A DNA stretch of 64,000 bases, from assembly GCA_006844765.1 (NCBI GenBank), contig SPJV01000075.1:1-64000 (forward strand), given 5' to 3'. Position numbers and translations under genes: made by a program. The notes below the pieces were generated by a model. It did no database searches. It saw only the letters and a list, made by a program, of their open reading frames with translations, and was not told the origin of the DNA. How positions within the stretch are numbered: position 1 is the stretch's first letter; every line of letters starts with the position of its first letter. Of the stretch, positions 25,369 to 34,183 are shown piece after piece. The DNA comes from Alphaproteobacteria bacterium. GTDB taxonomy: Bacteria > Pseudomonadota > Alphaproteobacteria > UBA8366 > Aestuariispiraceae.

Positions 25369-25869
25369 TCAGGTATTCTTTGACGTAGAAAGCAGTGGGG
25401 CGAACTCGGTGATGACTTTCTCGTAGATGTCTCGCTTGAACGGGACGATATGGTCGACGAGTTGATCGATTGGGGTCCAGCGCCAGTCAGAGAATTCTCG
25501 CACATGCCGATCCAGGACAATGTCTTCATCCTTACCCAGGAAGCGCATCAGGAACCAGCGTTGGGTTTGGCCGCGATATTTTCCTTTCCATAACCGGTCG
25601 GAGAGAGCGGGTGGGATATCATAGGCATGCCAATCTGCGCTCTCTGCGATGATTTCAGCTTGGTTTGTGCCGACCTCTTCCTCAAGCTCCCGCAGGGCGG
25701 CCTCGCGTGGGGTTTCACCCTTGTCGATCCCGCCTTGAGGCATTTGCCAGTTCTCGCCGGGCGTATCGACCCGGCTTCCAACGAAGATCCCGTTTGCTTC
25801 GTTCACTAGCATGATCCCGACACAGGGACGGTACGGGCGGTCTTCAAATTTGATGGGTTTCTTGGTCAT
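25369..25869 (-). CDS. rppH: RNA pyrophosphohydrolase RppH
   Basis: Nudix hydrolase of 166 residues that removes pyrophosphate from the 5' end of mRNA and so starts decay. It begins MTKKPIKFEDRPYRPCVGIM, has the Nudix box GGIDKGETPREAALRELEEE, then VGT, and the RppH-typical WRWTPIDQLVDHIVPFKRDIYE near the end. Its ATG overlaps the stop of the YibQ-like gene by one base (TGATG), so it is translated after that gene. It is the last gene of the gpmI-envC-ctpA-yibQ-rppH block, an order found in other alphaproteobacteria. Confidence 0.93.
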   Translation of the reverse strand: MTKKPIKFEDRPYRPCVGIMLVNEANGIFVGSRVDTPGENWQMPQGGIDKGETPREAALRELEEEVGTNQAEIIAESADWHAYDIPPALSDRLWKGKYRGQTQRWFLMRFLGKDEDIVLDRHVREFSDWRWTPIDQLVDHIVPFKRDIYEKVITEFAPLLSTSKNT

Positions 25870-27233
25870 CAGCCACTCTGTTTTGCGCGGGCAACGAGGA
25901 TTCCGGAAAGCGGTGTAAGAACAAGCCCTTTGTCCTGGAACTCTTCAATCCACTTGGTAACACGATCAATACCGACCGGGTAGGCGTCGATCAAAACAAT
26001 CGCCGTCTTGTTTGATTTTGCGACAACCTCGGCTTCGGAGAGTTTTCGCGTGATCGACTGTCGGCTTAATTCTGCATCGGCAACAATGTCTGCTTCCGCC
26101 CACATAGCCCCAGCGGTTCCTGCCGCGTTGCCGGCGTCGCTACCCGCATTCTCGGAAGTATCGAAATAGATAAGCCCTCGTTTCGCCAATGCCTGCATAA
26201 TGGGCGTTACCGCAGATTTCTTTGCCGCGAATGCAGAGCCTTGATAATTCGTTACGCCGATATAGCCGGTAACGCGGCTTAAGACCCAATCCAATCGCCG
26301 TAGGTTCTGTTCTGGTGTCAGCGTTGTCAGCAAGGCATAGGGGCCCGCGTCGCTGCGCGGAAAATCGCGCGGTTCCATCGGCAGGGTGATCATCACTTCA
26401 TGCCCGTCGCCGCGCGCCTTGTCGATCCATTCCCCCAGCTTCCGGGAATACGGGGCAAAGGTCAGCGTTACGGCACCGGGGAGGCGAAGCGCCAGTTCCG
26501 TTGCTTCGGTCGATGTGCCGAGATTGGTGACGACCACGGCAATGCGCGGGCGCGTCTCCAGCGAGCTCGACGGGCGGGAATAGACCTGCCAGGGGGTCCG
26601 GCCATCCGATGCGATTTTCGGCAAGGGGCCGACGTCGCTTTCTTCCACCAGCGCGGGATCAGGATGCGGCGTCAGGAGCTCAGCAAATTGGTCAGGCGCC
26701 TGTTCTTCAGCTGGTGTTGAACTGCCTTCGGGCCGGGCGGAGGCAGCGGTTACACCACCTTCTTCTTGGCCTTCGGTATGTTCCCCGTCCCCATGTTCCC
26801 CGTCCCCATGTTCATCGGAGGCATGCGCATCATCCCCATGCGCATCATCCCCATGACCATTCTCAGCATGCCCTGCTTCACCATCGGTGGCGGTGTCATG
26901 TGCGTCCTGCGCCGGCGCTTCGCCCTCCGCATGCGCCACCTCAAACTTCGGGCGCTTGGCTTCCAACTCGGCGATGATTGCTTCCTCATTCAGCATCAAA
27001 TAGAGGGCAATGCCCCCAAAGATCAGAATGGTGCAGAGATAGGCGGCGCCGATCGCGACCCACTGACCATGCTTCTGGAGGAAGGTCGGCTGCAGGTAAT
27101 CGTCATTCGGCTGATACCCACCGCTTGAGGCGCCATCCGATCCGTTATCCGGATGGTCTTCGGATGCATCTTTTCCCTTGCCGAAGGGGAGCTTCAGCTT
27201 TGGGAGTTTGATGGTTGGTTTCGGCAGCTTCAT
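25869..27233 (-). CDS. Divergent polysaccharide deacetylase (YibQ-like)
   Basis: Membrane-anchored protein of 454 residues: basic N-terminus (PKPTIKLPKLKLPFGKGK), one membrane segment near residues 55-80 (WVAIGAAYLCTILIFGGIAL), then a His/Asp-rich linker (about 110-155, with HGDDAH, HGDGEHGDGEH) and a C-terminal YibQ-type deacetylase-like domain from PRIAVVVTNLG. From memory, the family motifs are an Asp-Asp pair in the first strand, a His before LPMEP and a NHMGS element. Here they read VVTNLG, ITLPMEP and TNYQGS, so the presumed metal ligands are missing and hydrolysis is doubtful. It lies between ctpA and rppH and probably acts in the periplasm on cell-wall tasks with envC and ctpA. Confidence 0.82.
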   Translation of the reverse strand: MKLPKPTIKLPKLKLPFGKGKDASEDHPDNGSDGASSGGYQPNDDYLQPTFLQKHGQWVAIGAAYLCTILIFGGIALYLMLNEEAIIAELEAKRPKFEVAHAEGEAPAQDAHDTATDGEAGHAENGHGDDAHGDDAHASDEHGDGEHGDGEHTEGQEEGGVTAASARPEGSSTPAEEQAPDQFAELLTPHPDPALVEESDVGPLPKIASDGRTPWQVYSRPSSSLETRPRIAVVVTNLGTSTEATELALRLPGAVTLTFAPYSRKLGEWIDKARGDGHEVMITLPMEPRDFPRSDAGPYALLTTLTPEQNLRRLDWVLSRVTGYIGVTNYQGSAFAAKKSAVTPIMQALAKRGLIYFDTSENAGSDAGNAAGTAGAMWAEADIVADAELSRQSITRKLSEAEVVAKSNKTAIVLIDAYPVGIDRVTKWIEEFQDKGLVLTPLSGILVARAKQSG

Positions 27234-27364
27234 CGATACCGCTTCCAGCGCCTTTCACAGGCCGGTCAGACACGCCACTATCTACGACCGGCCTCAGGCG
27301 CACTCGATATCGCTTGGAAACCCGTTGCGCCCGTCCCTAATGTGGTCGGTTCGGGTCTGGGACC

Positions 27365-28717
27365 CTAGTTAACCGAACCGTTACTGTAGAGCGCGATTCC
27401 CCGGACCAGATCAAGGGCTCGTGCCAGTTGGTAATCGCGCGGCGCGGCATCCTCCTGCGCTTCAGCCGTGTCTTCAGCGCCTTCTTCGCCCTCATTCTCG
27501 TTCTTAAGGGCACCTCGAAGATCGGCTTCCTGACGCCGCTTGGCGCGCTCAAGCACTTCAATACGGGCAGGTTCCACCAGGATATCCGGCTCAATTCCCT
27601 TTGCCTGGATCGAAGTACCAGCTGGTGTGTAGTAGCGTTGGGTCGTCAGCTTGATTGCCGATCCATTGCGGTTCAGCGGCATGATCGTTTGGACCGACCC
27701 TTTACCGAAGGACTTCGTCCCTAAGATGATCGCCCGCCCGTGATCCTGCAGGGCGCCCGCCACGATTTCAGAAGCGCTTGCGGAGCCGCCATTGATCAAT
27801 ACCACAACCGGCTTACCGTTCGACGCATCGCCGGCGGTTGCCTGAAAGCGCTGAATACTCTCTGCTTCCCGGCCGCGTGTGGAGACGATCTCGCCGCGTT
27901 CCAAGAAGGCATCGGATACTTTGACGGCCTGATCAAGAAGACCACCAGGGTTGTTTCGCAGATCCAGGATGAAGCCTTGCAGGTCGTCGCCGATTTCCTC
28001 TTCCAGCTTGCCGATTGCGCGCAGTAATCCAGCCTCGGTCTGACCGTTGAAGCTGGTGATCCGGACGTAACCGACTTTACCTTCCGTTCGGCTCCGCACC
28101 GATTGGATTTTGATTTTGTCGCGGGTAATGACGACATCGAAGGGATCTTGGTCCCCCCGCAGTACCGTCAATATGATATCGCTGCCGATGGGGCCGCGCA
28201 TCTTATCGACCGCTTCATTCAAGGTCAGGCCCTGGATCGCTTCACCATCCAGATGGGTTACGAGGTCGCCAGCTTCCAACCCGGCCCGAAAAGCCGGTGT
28301 GTCATCGATAGGGGAAACGACGCGGACATACCCCAATTGATCCATGGAGACTTCAATGCCCAGACCGCCGAACTCACCGCGGGTGTTCGTCCGCATCGCG
28401 GTGAAATTGCGTTGGTCCATATAGGTCGAATGCGGATCCAGGCTCGTCATGATACCGCGCACCGCTGCCTCGATCAGTTCCTCGTCAGAGACTTCTTCGA
28501 CATAATTGTCGCGGACCCTTTGGAAGACCTCTCCCAAAAGTTCCATCATTTCGAAGGTGTCGGTTTCGGGCGCGGCATCTTCCGCTGCCAGGGCGCTTCC
28601 CGCCGAGGAGAAGGCCAATCCACCTGCGAGTGTTAGAGCGGCAGCCAGTCGGCGCGGGCTTGCGCACCAACCGTTCTGGTTGAAGGAGAAACCCGAGATT
28701 GTCGTGCGCTTTGTCAT
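27365..28717 (-). CDS. ctpA: C-terminal processing peptidase (S41)
   Basis: Periplasmic serine protease of 450 residues. It has an N-terminal hydrophobic export segment (LAAALTLAGGLAFSSAGSALA), a PDZ domain around GGLGIEVSMDQLGYVRVVSP, and the S41 core with the nucleophile in GGSASASEIVAGAL and the base Lys in GTKSFGKGSVQTIMPL. A basic and acidic C-terminal tail (KRRQEADLRGALKNENEGEE) follows the protease domain. Members trim periplasmic and cell-wall enzymes. Its start overlaps the envC stop by four bases (ATGA), so both are made together, matching the known link between M23 activators and S41 proteases. About 130 bases then separate it from the YibQ-like gene. Confidence 0.94.
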   Translation of the reverse strand: MTKRTTISGFSFNQNGWCASPRRLAAALTLAGGLAFSSAGSALAAEDAAPETDTFEMMELLGEVFQRVRDNYVEEVSDEELIEAAVRGIMTSLDPHSTYMDQRNFTAMRTNTRGEFGGLGIEVSMDQLGYVRVVSPIDDTPAFRAGLEAGDLVTHLDGEAIQGLTLNEAVDKMRGPIGSDIILTVLRGDQDPFDVVITRDKIKIQSVRSRTEGKVGYVRITSFNGQTEAGLLRAIGKLEEEIGDDLQGFILDLRNNPGGLLDQAVKVSDAFLERGEIVSTRGREAESIQRFQATAGDASNGKPVVVLINGGSASASEIVAGALQDHGRAIILGTKSFGKGSVQTIMPLNRNGSAIKLTTQRYYTPAGTSIQAKGIEPDILVEPARIEVLERAKRRQEADLRGALKNENEGEEGAEDTAEAQEDAAPRDYQLARALDLVRGIALYSNGSVN

Positions 28718-30039
28718 CCATGCACCTTAATACTTCCAGAGGTGATCCAAGTCAGCGGATTGACCGGTTGCCCATCCCGCCGCAGTTCGATGTAAAGCGG
28801 CGGGCCATCCTTGGCCTCCGCCTGTTTTGTATCCGGCATGATACCAACCGGTTCCCCGGCTAGCACCCATTGTCCTGTCACGACGTCGACCCTGTCGAAC
28901 CCCGCGAGCACTGTATGATATCCGCCGCCATGTTCTATAATCAAGACAAGCCCGCGATTTCTAAACGGACCGGAGAAAACGATCTGGCCATCAAAGGGGG
29001 CGACGACCTGGGCGGATAGGCGTGTTTCAACTGTTATACCACGCGCAGAAGAGCCGAAACCGGTTTCTGACCCATAGCGTTGGACCAGGCGTCCCGTGGC
29101 AGGGGCTGCGATTTCTCCTACACTCGGAAAGTCCCGCAATCCTTCGGGTTTTGCGAGGATAAGCGGTGTTTGCGGGCGTGATGCCGCCGCTTCTGCAGCC
29201 GCTGCGGTTTCTGCTTGAGACTGGGCATCCGCTGCTGCCTGCCGCTGAACCTCCAGGCGTTGATTCTCGGCTTGCAGGCGTTCGATCAATTCTTTGAGAG
29301 AGCGTGATTCCCCGACGAGCGTTTCCAATCTGTTGGCTGCCTCACGGGACCGTTCGGCGGTATCCTTAAACATTGTCTGTTTGCGCGCGATCAGGCTTTC
29401 CAAGTGTTGCCGATCTGTCGCCAGATCACTGTCGGCTTTGCTCAGCCGTCCCAGTTTTGTCTCAATATCCGCGCGTACTTCGGCGAGGGCCAGAAGATCG
29501 TCTCGTAACAGGGTCGCCTGGTCGCCAAGCGCTGGAACCGCCGCGCGCAGCAGGATTGACCCACGGACCGCATCCAATGGGGGGCCGGGATAGAGGAAAA
29601 AGGCCTGCGGGGGGTTCATGGATAATCGGGTCAAGGCCCCCAGGGCACCGGCGAGATGGCCATGCTTGCGGGTCAACTCCCGTCGTCTGGCGTCCTGATC
29701 GTGCTCCAATTGCTCAATCTGTTGCTCTAGCGCGCTGACCAGGGCTTCCCGCTGTTGGGTGGTTTTGGCGGCTGCAACCAGATCGGCTCGCAGCTGTCGC
29801 AGTTCTTTCTGCAAGCGCTTTGCTTCGCTTTCGAGGGCCCGGCCTTTGGATCGTGTTTCCTCAATCTCCCGGTTAACCCGGTCTAACTCGCTGGCCGAAT
29901 CCTCACCCGCGGTGAAGGCATCTTGCGCGGAAATAGACATCGCGAGCAGAGCCGCCACTGCGCTCAGGCATACTCTCGTGAACAGAGCTGGGGGAGACAA
30001 AACCGGCAACTGCGTCGCTGTCCTATTCCGCCGCCGCAT
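28714..30039 (-). CDS. envC: EnvC-like murein hydrolase activator (M23 fold)
   Basis: Periplasmic protein of 441 residues: N-terminal export segment (VCLSAVAALLAMSISAQ), a long coiled coil (about residues 45-270, for example LDRVNREIEETRSKGRALES) and a C-terminal LytM/M23 domain (GITVETRLSAQVVAPFDGQI onward). The M23 metal motifs are altered: the usual HxH region reads YHTVLAGF and the LHFEIR end reads LYIELRRDGQPVNPLTW, so it is expected to activate amidases rather than cut peptidoglycan itself, as EnvC does. Its start lies 17 bases inside the gpmI end and its stop overlaps ctpA by four bases. Confidence 0.9.
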   Translation of the reverse strand: MRRRNRTATQLPVLSPPALFTRVCLSAVAALLAMSISAQDAFTAGEDSASELDRVNREIEETRSKGRALESEAKRLQKELRQLRADLVAAAKTTQQREALVSALEQQIEQLEHDQDARRRELTRKHGHLAGALGALTRLSMNPPQAFFLYPGPPLDAVRGSILLRAAVPALGDQATLLRDDLLALAEVRADIETKLGRLSKADSDLATDRQHLESLIARKQTMFKDTAERSREAANRLETLVGESRSLKELIERLQAENQRLEVQRQAAADAQSQAETAAAAEAAASRPQTPLILAKPEGLRDFPSVGEIAAPATGRLVQRYGSETGFGSSARGITVETRLSAQVVAPFDGQIVFSGPFRNRGLVLIIEHGGGYHTVLAGFDRVDVVTGQWVLAGEPVGIMPDTKQAEAKDGPPLYIELRRDGQPVNPLTWITSGSIKVHG

Positions 30040-31615
30040 TGATCGGGTTGGCCGATCGCGGCCCGGCAGAACCGCCGGATAGAAGTGAATGCCCAGTCAT
30101 TTCGTCAGGAAGAACAAGGCCGATTGCGTCTAGCACGGTAGGTGCAACGTCGCAGAGCCGGCCCGTTGGTAGTTCTTTTGGCGCGTTGGTGACACCGACC
30201 AGTCTAACTGGAACCTGACTTAAGGTATGTGCTGTATGCGCGACCCCCGTCGTCGGGTCACGCATCATATCTGCATTGCCATGATCCGCTGTGATCAATA
30301 TGGCGCCCCCTTTGGCCTCAACGGCGTCAAGCAGGCGCCCCAGGCAATGGTCAACTGTCTCTACCGCCTCAATAGCAGCGGCAAAGTCGCCAGTGTGGCC
30401 GACCATATCGGTATTCGCATAGTTCACGATGGCAACATCGAAACCATCTGAAGACAATTCAGCGATCAACTGGTCCGTGACTTCCACTGCCGACATTGCG
30501 GGGCATAGGTCATAGGTCTCGACGTCCGGGGAGGGGACGAGAATTCGTTTCTCTCCATCGAAGGGCGCCTCCTCCCCCCCATTAAAGAAGAAGGTCACAT
30601 GGGCGTATTTCTCGGTCTCCGCGATCCGAAGTTGCTTCAGACCTTGATCGGACAGAACCTGGCCGAATGTGTTGCTCAGCTGCTCTGCCGGGAACATGAC
30701 CCGATGAAAGGGCGTCAGCATCTCTGAATACGAAACCATGCCAAGTGTATCAGCGAAAGTCGGGCGACTATCAACGGGGAAGCCGGAAAAGTCGGGAATG
30801 ACCAGGCTTTCCAAAAGTTCACGGGCCCGGTCTGCCCGGAAGTTCGCCATAAAAATACCGTCACCATCCTGCATGCCGGCATAGCCGCTCAGGACGCTGG
30901 GGCTGACGAACTCGTCGGTTTCGCCCCGGGCATAGGCATCGGCCAGAGCTGTTTGCGCATCACGCGCATTTCGGCCTTCTGCCAGAATCAACGTGCGCCA
31001 GGCATTCTCCACCCGGTCCCAGCGTTTGTCGCGATCCATGGCGTGAAAGCGGCCACAGACCGTCGCCAATTGCGCGTTCTCGAGCGGGGCCAAGCGGTTT
31101 TCCAGCGAAGCGATGAAATCCTCTGCGCTTTTCGGGGGTGTGTCACGGCCGTCCAGGAAACCATGAATCGCAACCGGAATTCCGGCTGCCGATAAGGCTT
31201 CTGCCGATGCTGCGATATGGTCCAGATGCGAATGGACCCCACCCGGTGATAATAACCCCATCACATGGGCCGTGCCACCACTGGCCTTTAGCGACCCTAT
31301 GAAATCCTGGAGCGCGGGGTTACCGGCAAAGGTTCCCTCCTCGATGGCGCTATCGATCCGGGGTAGATCCTGCATGACAACCCGGCCAGCGCCCAGATTC
31401 ATGTGCCCGACCTCAGAATTCCCCATCTGCCCTGAGGGGAGCCCGACAAAGGTTTCAGACGCTTCAAGGACGCCCCGTGACGCGGTCTTGTTCAATCGGT
31501 CCCAGATTGGCGTCTTCGCATGGGCGATCGCATTGTCGGAGGTTTCCACACGTTCTCCCCAACCATCCAAAATGCAGAGAATAAAGGGTGTCGATATGTG
31601 GTTCTGTTCAGTCAT
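30023..31615 (-). CDS. gpmI: Cofactor-independent phosphoglycerate mutase
   Basis: Glycolytic enzyme of 530 residues that interconverts 3- and 2-phosphoglycerate using two manganese ions and a serine. The catalytic serine is in GQMGNSEVGHMNLGAGRVVMQ; metal ligands lie in ILDGWGE, in NYANTDMVGHTGDF and in ITADHGNADMM. FLDGRDTPPKSA is also conserved. The start is taken at ATG 31615 (MTEQNHISTPFILCILDGWG); the frame is open upstream to a TTG, but that peptide does not fit. It is the first gene of the cluster that continues with envC, ctpA, the YibQ-like gene and rppH, and the only glycolytic one in it. Confidence 0.95.
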   Translation of the reverse strand: MTEQNHISTPFILCILDGWGERVETSDNAIAHAKTPIWDRLNKTASRGVLEASETFVGLPSGQMGNSEVGHMNLGAGRVVMQDLPRIDSAIEEGTFAGNPALQDFIGSLKASGGTAHVMGLLSPGGVHSHLDHIAASAEALSAAGIPVAIHGFLDGRDTPPKSAEDFIASLENRLAPLENAQLATVCGRFHAMDRDKRWDRVENAWRTLILAEGRNARDAQTALADAYARGETDEFVSPSVLSGYAGMQDGDGIFMANFRADRARELLESLVIPDFSGFPVDSRPTFADTLGMVSYSEMLTPFHRVMFPAEQLSNTFGQVLSDQGLKQLRIAETEKYAHVTFFFNGGEEAPFDGEKRILVPSPDVETYDLCPAMSAVEVTDQLIAELSSDGFDVAIVNYANTDMVGHTGDFAAAIEAVETVDHCLGRLLDAVEAKGGAILITADHGNADMMRDPTTGVAHTAHTLSQVPVRLVGVTNAPKELPTGRLCDVAPTVLDAIGLVLPDEMTGHSLLSGGSAGPRSANPINAAAE

Positions 31616-31989
31616 TTCGTCTGTAACCTGGGGTTTTCGCGTTGACGGCAATTCTTGCAGCAGCGTAGTCAACAGTTAAATCGAGTAGGCACCACACTAA
31701 GTAAGCATTGATGGTTGCCGAATGTTTCCGATAAGTTACAAAGACCAGGGGATGATCGGCACTTGTGTTAACACTTCAAAAGGGGATGCCACCGAATATC
31801 TTCAATGCACTAATTCGTGTAGACTAAAGAAGCAGAGAAATAAACCGCCGGTGTCTTTGAAACGTGTATAATATTTGGGAAAGATATTTGTTTTCCTTAG
31901 TTTTGATGCATCGGATATGTCTGTTTGGGGTGGCAAAGGATATTCTGGTGGTAAGGAATCTTGGGGCGATAAGGACTGTGGGGTAAGAC
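31616..31989. other. AT-rich intergenic region with G-rich leader
   Basis: This 374-base stretch is clearly more AT-rich than its surroundings. It contains the 10-bp palindrome GTGTTAACAC (31765-31774), a good -10 box TATAAT (31867-31872) without a convincing -35, and a G-rich segment (31919-31983) with repeated AAGGA and GGGG blocks just before the winged-helix gene. A short frame from ATG 31917 (MSVWGGKGYSGGKESWGDKD) runs into that gene in another frame; it has no ribosome site and I do not call it a gene. Confidence 0.5.
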
Positions 31990-32511
31990 ATGGCAAAAAA
32001 GAAAACAGAAAACCAGAGCACGGTAATCGGCGAATTACCAATTGGGCATATCCCTGCATTGGCGATGCGGGCGCTTGAGAAAGAGATCGAAAAACACCTC
32101 CGCAAGACGGCAGGCGAAATGGCCTCCCGGGATGCCGGCGGGCTGAGTAGTATTGAAACCTATACGATGTTGCTTTTCCTGAGTGAGTTTCAGGAGTCGG
32201 AATTGTCGGTTAAGGACTACAAAGCGCTGCTCGCGAAATATAAATGCGACACGCCGGGAAATCTGCGGACCTATCCCAAGCTCAGTCAATCGGCGCTGTT
32301 TGAGATATTCAGTAATCTGGGTATCAGCCGTGAATCGATCCGTCGCCAGTTGATCTTGCTGGCGCAGCATGGGTTGATCGAACGGGTTTCGAAAGGTCCT
32401 CCCTTCCCGGATGAACTTTCCATTGCCAAAGCTGGCGCAAAGCTGATCGGGCGCATCGCAGATCGCTTGGCAAAAGATATCGAGAAGGCAAAACCCTTCG
32501 CCTATCTCTGA
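31990..32511 (+). CDS. Putative winged-helix regulator
   Basis: Protein of 173 residues that I do not recognise by name. The middle reads YPKLSQSALFEIFSNLGISR, then ESIRRQLILLAQHGLIERVSKG, which fits a winged helix: helix, turn, recognition helix, then a wing. The N-terminal third is mostly helical (LAMRALEKEIEKHLRKTAGEM) and may serve dimerisation. No sensor domain, signal peptide or membrane segment is seen. GGGG lies about eight bases before the ATG. It follows a long AT-rich leader and stands alone between the gpmI cluster and an aldolase gene on the other strand. Confidence 0.6.
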   Translation: MAKKKTENQSTVIGELPIGHIPALAMRALEKEIEKHLRKTAGEMASRDAGGLSSIETYTMLLFLSEFQESELSVKDYKALLAKYKCDTPGNLRTYPKLSQSALFEIFSNLGISRESIRRQLILLAQHGLIERVSKGPPFPDELSIAKAGAKLIGRIADRLAKDIEKAKPFAYL

Positions 32512-32593
32512 GGGGATCGCTTCTCTCTTGGGAGATCGCCTCTCTCTTAGGAGTTCGAGGGTGTCTGCGGTAGACGGCTCTGGAATCGATTGA

Positions 32594-33346
32594 TCAGTTG
32601 AAGGCAGCGAGTTCTTGGCGTGCCGTGCTGAACAGCATGCCAAGATCTGAGCCGACCGATACGAATTTAAAGCCAAGCTCAATCAACCCTTTCGCGGTCT
32701 CGACATCGCCACAATGGGATCCGGGCAGAATGCCTGCCGCCGTCGCGCGCGCGGCGATGTCACGGACCGCATCGGCGAATTTGTTATCGCCAATCATCGG
32801 TTGGCCATAACAGCCGAGCGCCAGGGACAGATCATTCGGTCCGATCAGGATGCCATCCAACCCCGGCGTCGCCAGGATCGCATCCAGATTCTCATAGGCT
32901 GATGCGGTTTCAATCATCGCAATCGCCGCATGGGCGCTGTTGGCTTGGGCGGTATAGTCGGGAAAGTCCGGCAGCCCTGCGCGGATCGGACCCCAGCTGC
33001 GTTTACCGTCCGGCGGGTAGCGCAGGGCGGATACCAGTTCGGCTGCGTCTTCCGGGGTATCGATCATCGGGGCGATGATGCCGTCTGCACCGTAATCCAG
33101 GGCGCGCATGACGCCGGCTGGCTCGGTCCAGGTCGGGCGGACGAGTGCGATGACATCGGCACCCTGTGCCGCCTGGACCATTGAAAGCATCGCCGCATTG
33201 TCGACGGTGCCATGCTGCTGATCAATGAAGAGAAAATCATATCCGGCTCGCGCCAAAGTCTCTGCGCTGAGGCCGCTGTCAATTCCAACGATAATACCGA
33301 TTGCAGCAGGCTTCTTTTCCAGCAGGGTTTGCAACGCGTGAGCCAT
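32594..33346 (-). CDS. HpcH/HpaI-family aldolase
   Basis: Class II pyruvate-type aldolase of 250 residues. The active-site histidine lies in YDFLFIDQQHGTVDN, the metal-binding Glu in AIAMIETASAYENLD and the metal-binding Asp in DGILIGPNDLSLALG. Members split 4-hydroxy-2-oxo acids to pyruvate or an analogue plus an aldehyde; the true substrate is not clear here. Length is usual. GGAGAG lies before the ATG. It stands alone, with the stop facing the winged-helix gene and the start facing the structured YbjN leader. Confidence 0.88.
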   Translation of the reverse strand: MAHALQTLLEKKPAAIGIIVGIDSGLSAETLARAGYDFLFIDQQHGTVDNAAMLSMVQAAQGADVIALVRPTWTEPAGVMRALDYGADGIIAPMIDTPEDAAELVSALRYPPDGKRSWGPIRAGLPDFPDYTAQANSAHAAIAMIETASAYENLDAILATPGLDGILIGPNDLSLALGCYGQPMIGDNKFADAVRDIAARATAAGILPGSHCGDVETAKGLIELGFKFVSVGSDLGMLFSTARQELAAFN

Positions 33347-33468
33347 GGGAAAATCTCTCCGAGTTTGCGAGGTAAGGCGGGGTGATTCTTATAGCGCCGA
33401 AAATCCTTCTGTCTAAGCAAAATTACCCATTGCGGGGGTGAATCGCCTATGTAAGGCTAGTTCTTGTG

Positions 33469-33593
33469 TTCGGGTTTTGATGTTCCCACCAGATGTCGTG
33501 GGGAGCACAAAAAACCAAGGGATCCGGGGCTTTTTAACACCCGAATCGGTTGGAGATCGAACCAATTGGGCGATTCGTGCGCGAATCAGTTGG
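33469..33593 (+). promoter_or_regulatory. Structured leader before the YbjN gene, possible riboregulator
   Basis: Several pairings can be drawn. TTCGGGT (33469-33475) pairs with ACCCGAA (33539-33545), enclosing GTTCCCAC (33482-33489) with GTGGGGAGC (33498-33506). Next, GAATCGGTTGG (33543-33553) pairs with CCAAT...CGATTC (33562-33576). A third hairpin, GATTCG-TGCG-CGAATC (33572-33587), competes with that one, and its right arm begins a near copy of the first arm, GAATCAGTTGG (33583-33593). The ribosome site AGGGGG is at 33602. Overlapping, mutually exclusive hairpins before a start codon suggest a regulated leader; it matches no riboswitch I know. Confidence 0.4.
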
Positions 33594-33614
33594 CTGCCGC
33601 AAGGGGGATTTGCG

Positions 33615-34118
33615 ATGACCGGTATGCAGGTCGAGTTTTCCGAAAACACCCCCAATCCGCTCGATATCCTTGAGGCGATGTTCACGGCCAATGAATGGCC
33701 GTTCGAGCGTTCGGACGAAGAGGAAATCGTTGTCGAGACGACCGGGGGATGGTGTGACTACCGCATGTTCTTCGCGTGGCGGGAAGATTTGCATGCGTTG
33801 TATTTCACCTGTTCTTTCGACATGCGAATACCGCGCGACAAGCGGGTCGGTGTTGTCGAGTTGCTGGCGATGATCAATGAGAAGATGTGGCTGGGCCACT
33901 TCGATCTTGGCCCGGATGATGGGGCACCGACCTTCCGGCATACCTTGCCGACACGCGGCGTGACCTGCTTCTCGGTTGAGCAGTTGGAAGATTTGATGGA
34001 TATCGCTTTGGCGGAATGCGAACGTTTTTATCCGGCGTTCCAGTTTCACCTTTGGGGTGGCCATGATCCCGGCCAGGCCATTCAAGCCGCGCTGCTGGAC
34101 TGCAAAGGCGAAGCCTGA
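33615..34118 (+). CDS. YbjN domain protein
   Basis: Cytoplasmic protein of 167 residues. It has the YbjN fold features: NPLDILEAMFTANEWPFERS, then IVVETTGGWCDYRMFFAWRE, a strand LHALYFTCSFDMRIP, and LLAMINEKMWLGHFDLGPDDG followed by the second strand set. YbjN was named as a regulator in E. coli but the molecular role is not settled. The start is ATG 33615 because AGGGGG lies at 33602-33607; the frame is open upstream but that part is the structured leader. proC follows 65 bases later, an arrangement common in alphaproteobacteria. Confidence 0.88.
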   Translation: MTGMQVEFSENTPNPLDILEAMFTANEWPFERSDEEEIVVETTGGWCDYRMFFAWREDLHALYFTCSFDMRIPRDKRVGVVELLAMINEKMWLGHFDLGPDDGAPTFRHTLPTRGVTCFSVEQLEDLMDIALAECERFYPAFQFHLWGGHDPGQAIQAALLDCKGEA

Positions 34119-34183
34119 CGCTTGAGAATGCCTTGCGGTCGATCTAGATCATCGACAGGCCTGATGATATTCGGAGATATATA

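Noticed and set aside
31867..31872. TATAAT as a complete sigma-70 promoter
   Set aside because: No acceptable -35 lies 16-18 bases upstream and the TG of an extended -10 is in the wrong place; kept only as a possible -10.
33469..33593. 6S RNA
   Set aside because: The overall hairpin order and the lack of a long helix with a central bubble do not fit; I keep it only as a structured leader.
33438..33614. N-terminal extension of the YbjN protein
   Set aside because: The frame is open but consists of the hairpin-rich leader; ATG 33615 with AGGGGG fits the family start.
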